From: Ashinkailepas kermadecensis
Lineage: Eukaryota > Arthropoda > Thecostraca > Neolepadidae
Assembly: GCA_034440615.1 (NCBI GenBank)
Contig: JAOTOM010005178.1
Coordinates: 900,001-964,000, forward strand
Direction: 5' to 3'
Length of the DNA: 64,000 nucleotides
Below are positions 59,588 to 64,000 of the stretch, one piece after another (positions within the stretch are counted from its first letter, which is position 1; each line of letters starts with the position of its first letter). The notes beneath the pieces are model-generated. The model did no database searches, was not told where the DNA came from, and saw only the letters and a list, made by a program, of their open reading frames with translations. Made by a program: the position numbers and the translations under genes.

Positions 59588-60030
59588 ATTGATGACGCAC
59601 TGAAGCCAGACCCACTCACTCACTGGAGCCAGACGCACTTATGACTCACTGGAGCCAGACACACTGGAGCCAGACACACTTATGACTTGTTAAGCGTGAC
59701 TCACTGGAGTCACGCTTGACCCTTATCCGCTGGAGTCAGGCTCTCCTGACAAACTGGAGCCATGCGTGATCCTGATCCGCTGGAGTCAGGCTCACTCCTG
59801 TCCGACTGGAGCTGCGCCTGACCCTGGTCCGCGGGAGTCAGGCTCACTCCTGACAGACTGGAGCCACGCATGATCCTGATCCGCCGGAGTCAGGCTCACT
59901 CCTGACAGACTGGAGCCGCGCCCGACCATGATCCGCTGGAGTCGGGCTCACTCCTGACAGCCTGGAGCCACGTCTGGTCCTGACCCGCCACAGCCGGACT
60001 CATTCGGGACCCGCTGGAGCCACGCTCTCC
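59588..60030. repeat. Composite ~52-bp minisatellite
   Basis: Units contain CTGGAGCCACGC, TGATCCTGATCCGC, TGGAGTCAGGCTCACTCCTG and ACAGA; it begins with shorter CTGGAGCCAGACACACT units. Confidence 0.9.
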
Positions 60031-60159
60031 GCCCAGCCGGTGGATTTACGGTCACGTGTGTCCAAACTAGCCGGCTGGATCCGCGCATTCGGCGGTCACG
60101 TGACACCAGCCGCTCAGCACAATCATCACGCACCGGCCGTAACTCAATTTGGCGGCCGG

Positions 60160-60425
60160 CCGCCGGCCCGATCTCCGACCCAACACTGGTCCAACCGCCG
60201 ACCGGGGACTGGTTCAACCTCCGACCGGGCACTGGTTCGACCACCGACTCGGCACTGGCTCGATATCCGACCCGATACCGGCCCGATATTCGACCTGGCC
60301 GCCAGCCTGAACTCCGACCGGACACCGGCCCGATCTCCGATAAGATAATGGCCTGATCTCCGACCCAACACCGACCCGATATGGGCCCGATCTCCGACCG
60401 GGCACCGACTCGATTCCCGACCAGC
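60160..60425. repeat. Degenerate CTCCGACC-type minisatellite
   Basis: Diverged units of GGCCCGATCTCCGACC, CGACCGGGCACTGG and TTCGACC, about 16-30 bp. Confidence 0.82.
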
Positions 60426-60784
60426 CACGGATGGTGTCGCTCGGCACTGCTGTTCTTCCGTTTGATATAGCTCGCTGTTCAGCCTTGACGGGCGCGCTGC
60501 AACCCTGGTGTCCCTCCCTAACGCCCTCTCCTCTTCTCCTGCATCTTGTCCTTTTGTTTCATCCTCAGACTTCTCGGCTGGGGAGAAAAAGGCAATGCCA
60601 CTCGTCGGTGAGCACGATATCATCGTCCAACTGGCTCTCAAGACGCTTTTTGTGCGTCTGTTTTGGTGCCGGGTGGTGAAATTGGCAAATCATAATTAAA
60701 AAACGCACACGCATCAAGCATGAAATAACTTGAAGGCGGCAGTAACCAGTTCGAGTACAACAGCAAGTCTGCCAACACAACTGA

Positions 60785-60920
60785 CTCCAGCCGTGCTCTC
60801 AGAGCACCAGCCGTGACCCCGGACCAACTCGCCGTGACCCTGGAGCAGCCGCCGTGACCTCTGAGCACCGACCACGACACGCTCTAGCCGTGACCCCAGA
60901 GCGCCAGCCGTGACCTGAGA
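60785..60920. repeat. CAGCCGTGACC repeat
   Basis: Six diverged copies of CAGCCGTGACC with GAGCACC or CTGGAGC spacers. Confidence 0.8.
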
Positions 60921-61599
60921 AGGATCTTCACGACCCCGGTCGACGCCGCCGGCCCGAGGCCGACTCTCGTCCGAAGGCCGCCGCCGCCACCTCCCGCCCT
61001 GCCCTCGGCCGTCAGCCCGGCCACTCTATCGATATCGTTATGAAGCCCTACATCCTGGCGTCCAGACGCGGCCCGATCGCTGGCGCCGCGCCCAGACTCC
61101 ATGGCGTCAAATTAACACATTCAGCCCGCAAAGCCACCTGATCGACGCCAGAGGCGCGCCCAGGGGTGGGCGGCGCAGGCGCGGCGACGAGAGCCGGCCC
61201 GCAGCGGTGGAAAATCTGCGTTCGTCCGTGCGTTTGTCGATCTTTCGGACACTCGGCGAGGGATGATGTTTGAGGGCGAGGGATGTGGTGATCGAGGGTG
61301 ATGTTTGCTGGTCGGGTGCACTCCCTTGCCTGTGTGCGCCGCTGATCGAGGCGTATGTCGATGGATGAGTTGCCGCGCCGACCGTCTCGTTTGTGCCAGT
61401 GCGTCGGGCGATAGAAGGCGAGCGGTGGAGATGGAGATGAAGTGTCAGATGGAGCGCGGTGGCCGGGCGAGCTGTGGCGGGCAGACGGTAGTCGCTGGGA
61501 GGTGCCCTCAAGTGTACCGCAGGTGGTGGGTCTGTGCACTCAGATGTGTTCCTTGTGGCGGCCGGCGGGGAGTGCAATGAAATGTACCGCAAGTGGCGG
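60921..61599. other. CpG-rich stretch, no gene seen
   Basis: Frames open on both strands (for example minus 61048-61539) without domains; composition effect. Confidence 0.4.
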
Positions 61600-61945
61600 A
61601 GAGTGCACTCAAATTTATCGCAGGCTGGCGGTGGAAGGCCTGGAAGGTATCGCTGGTGGCGGGGTAGTGCCTAGAATATACTACTGGTGGCAGAGTAGTG
61701 CCTGGAATGTGCCACAGTTGGCGAGGGAGTGCCTGGAATGTGCTGCAGGCGGTGGGATGGTGTCTGGAATGTAGCATAGTTGGCGGGATGTTGCCTGCAA
61801 TGTACCACAGGTGGCGGGGTGGTGCCTAGAAAGTGCCACAGATGGCGAGGGGGTGCCTGGAATGTGTTGCAGGCGGCGGGGTGGTGTCTGGGATATACCA
61901 CAGGTGGCGGGGTGGTGCCAGGAATGTACCGTTGGTGGCCGGAAT
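61600..61945. repeat. 31-bp minisatellite
   Basis: About 11 units combining GGAATGTACCACAGGTGGCG with GGGTGGTGCCT, with GTGCTGCAGGCGG variants. Confidence 0.92.
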
Positions 61946-61987
61946 GCATGTCTGGAAGCTTTAAGCGCTGCAAAGTTTCTCTTACAA

Positions 61988-62265
61988 ATCATGCGCAGTC
62001 AGAAGTCTCCAGAACAGACCATGTGCAGTCAAGAAGCCTTCAGAACAGACCATGCACAGTCAAGAAGTCTCCAGAACAGACCATGCGCAGTCAGAGGTCT
62101 CCAGAACAGACCATGCGCAGTCAGAAGTCTCCATAACAGACCATGCGCAGTCAAGAAGTCTCCAGAACAGACAATGCGCAGTCAGAAGTCTCCAGAACAG
62201 ACCATGCGCAGTCAAGAAGTCTCCAGAACAGACCATGCGCAGTCAAGAAGCCTCCAGAAGAGACT
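61988..62265. repeat. 30/31-bp minisatellite
   Basis: Nine units combining CCAGAACAGACCATGCGC with AGTCAGAAGTCT; a one-base insertion (TCAAGAAG) gives the 31-bp form. Confidence 0.95.
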
Positions 62266-64000
62266 GCAGACTGGATTGAAACGAGCGAAAGAGCTGCCAG
62301 TGGTGAGAAAGTCTTTAAAGTTGTAATGAACAGAGAACGGTAGAAAATTATACAAACATAGACTAAGGAACGTGGCGGAATGAGGGCGAAGTTCAATGTT
62401 CCCTACGTTTTCAATCTTAACCATCAGCCCCATGAGTAAACGGCTCTATCACTTATCACCAACATGCCTGCGCCGCTGTGTACAAACATCTACCACGTGT
62501 ACTTGGGAAGGCCCAGAATATGCTTTGTGCAGTAGGTAAGCCTCCCAATACACGTACGAGGCTGGGAAGTCTCCCGAATTGTTGTGCTATGGTGGCTAGG
62601 CTGCGGCAGCTGAGACCTCCTTGGAAGGCTAATGCAAACGCGATGCTTTATTAAGAGTACGTTATGCCACGTTACGAGCATTTTTAGCGCCTTGCGGGAT
62701 TGCGGATCACCCTCAAGACGGTGCTTATCGGCTTTTCGAAGCCCGTTCTTCTCTGTGGATGATCGGTGATGGTTACCGTAGCAATTTCACGTGTGATCAG
62801 CATTTTATCGTGGTGCTCGCAAAGTCAACGAACAACCTCGTGGGTTACGGCATTATTCCACCTTCGACAAACAAATTCAATGCCAAGCTCTCCTATCTTG
62901 CAGCCAGCGACATGCAAAGCTTTTTTAAATTGTCGTTCCCGTATCAGACGCATTAGTCTATCCTAGTTGGCTACATACACTTACATAGGGTTTTTCAATG
63001 CGAAGCTTCCCTTGGTGAGCCGCCCATAAATCAGGACAATCAACGCAAGGAGGATGCCTCAGGAGGAAAATAAAAATATCATGAGTTGTAATTACACAAC
63101 CAGTACAATTTGCATCCTTTGCATGGCGCTACGGAGCAAGTATCACCAGGGCACTGGCACGCACCACCCAACGGTGCTAAATTAAAACATCTCAAGTGGA
63201 TTGATCAGCCAACACCGAAAGTGGAAGCAAGCTTAGCATACAATAATTGCAAAGCTTCGACATTGCCATTCATGCCTGAATATTCAGAGTCACAAAGTGC
63301 TGCTTGTCTTTCATTTACCTGGGAATATTCGAAGACTAGGTTCAGAGAAGCTGAGGACGCGTCAGATCTGACGACACTAACTGGCCGACCTGGTATCGCA
63401 GCAGACGCTGGAACATCGCCACGTGGCGGACGGCGCTTTTCGCCGAATGCCAGCCACAATTGGCACATACAATTCAGCACATCATTGCTGTTGAATGGCA
63501 CGACATCAGTGAGCGGCCGTACAGGGCGGGATGAAACATGTCATTATCGTCTACCGAGGCTCTCAAAATTGTGAAGCGAGTACGAATACAACTGGAAGAA
63601 TCGAACCTTTGGAGCATAACACGAAACATATATGTTCGGTCGCTGACACTCGAACACAGGTGCTATTTAAAACTGCAAGCCACTTACTTCATTAAGCATT
63701 GTTATCAAGGCAATATGGGCGTATTATAATGCGTATTTCATGGTTATCTTGGTATTCTGCATAAGCTTCCCAAAGCTTCAAACAACACGGTTCTACTTTA
63801 TGTGACCATTACTTCACGTATTCAGGCATGCTTACCAATATCGAAAAGTTCAAAGGCTCTTGTTCAGTTTCTATTTACGGCAACAGAAGCGCAGCCAAGG
63901 GTAAGAGATCTGGGTGGGGGGATTCGGGGAGACTACTGCCACCTCGGTGTGCTTCATGCCTCACACATATGCGACGACAGTTCGAAAAGAAGTAATGGTC
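62266..64000. other. No supported gene
   Basis: The minus frame 63205-63501 is protein-like (NDVLNCMCQLWLAFGEKRR...) and meets a CCCAG|GTAAAT border at about 63321. It has no recognised domain and no clear acceptor, so it is left unassigned. Confidence 0.4.

Noticed and set aside
63205..63501. Protein-like minus frame with a possible donor at about 63321
   Set aside because: No acceptor, domain or third-position bias comparable to the supported exons.

Overview
The window reads as non-model animal (metazoan) nuclear DNA. The support is spliced exons with GT-AG borders and intron phases, multi-kilobase introns, tRNA-derived SINEs with target-site duplications, non-LTR retrotransposon (LINE) remnants, a hAT-like MITE, and many microsatellites and minisatellites. 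Mixed GC, CpG-dense patches and arthropod-style SINEs would fit an arthropod such as a crustacean, but nothing here fixes the taxon. There are no bacterial operons, CRISPR arrays or viral genes. Nearly all long open frames lie in tandem repeats or CpG-rich sequence and are not genes.

The only gene I can reconstruct is on the minus strand. Five exons join with matching phases from 47.5 kb down to 10.4 kb: CUB part 1 (47417-47532), CUB part 2 (42712-42822), CUB part 3 (37591-37741), one LDL-receptor class A domain (33967-34080) and one transmembrane segment with a short basic cytoplasmic start (10388-10555). A sixth segment at about 6969-7078 has a good acceptor, strong third-position GC bias and the right phase, so it may continue the cytoplasmic tail. 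The signal-peptide exon was not found. The product would be a type I membrane protein with CUB-LDLa architecture, comparable in layout to NETO or LEV-10 type receptor-auxiliary proteins. A separate candidate exon, also minus strand, lies at 50946-51102.

Layout: 0-6.4 kb minisatellites, a GA tract and one SINE; 6.4-10.6 kb MITE, candidate tail exon, several arrays, TM exon; 10.6-33.9 kb a 23-kb intron holding a CRE-motif array, a 2.7-kb A-tract/GGGCCC array, 42-bp and 31-bp arrays and CpG-rich patches; 33.9-47.5 kb the LDLa and CUB exons with introns holding a 5'-splice-site-bearing array, a 32-bp GGTCA array, a 0.5-kb compound microsatellite next to a LINE tail, and SINEs; 47.5-64 kb upstream or intergenic sequence with more arrays, an RT pseudogene and old interspersed repeats.

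The most unusual signal is that short segments carrying splice signals have been tandemly multiplied at exon edges of this gene, in the sense orientation: a 65-bp array with a strong 5' splice site per unit just after the LDLa exon, a duplicated donor after CUB part 2, and a branch-point-like array just before CUB part 1.
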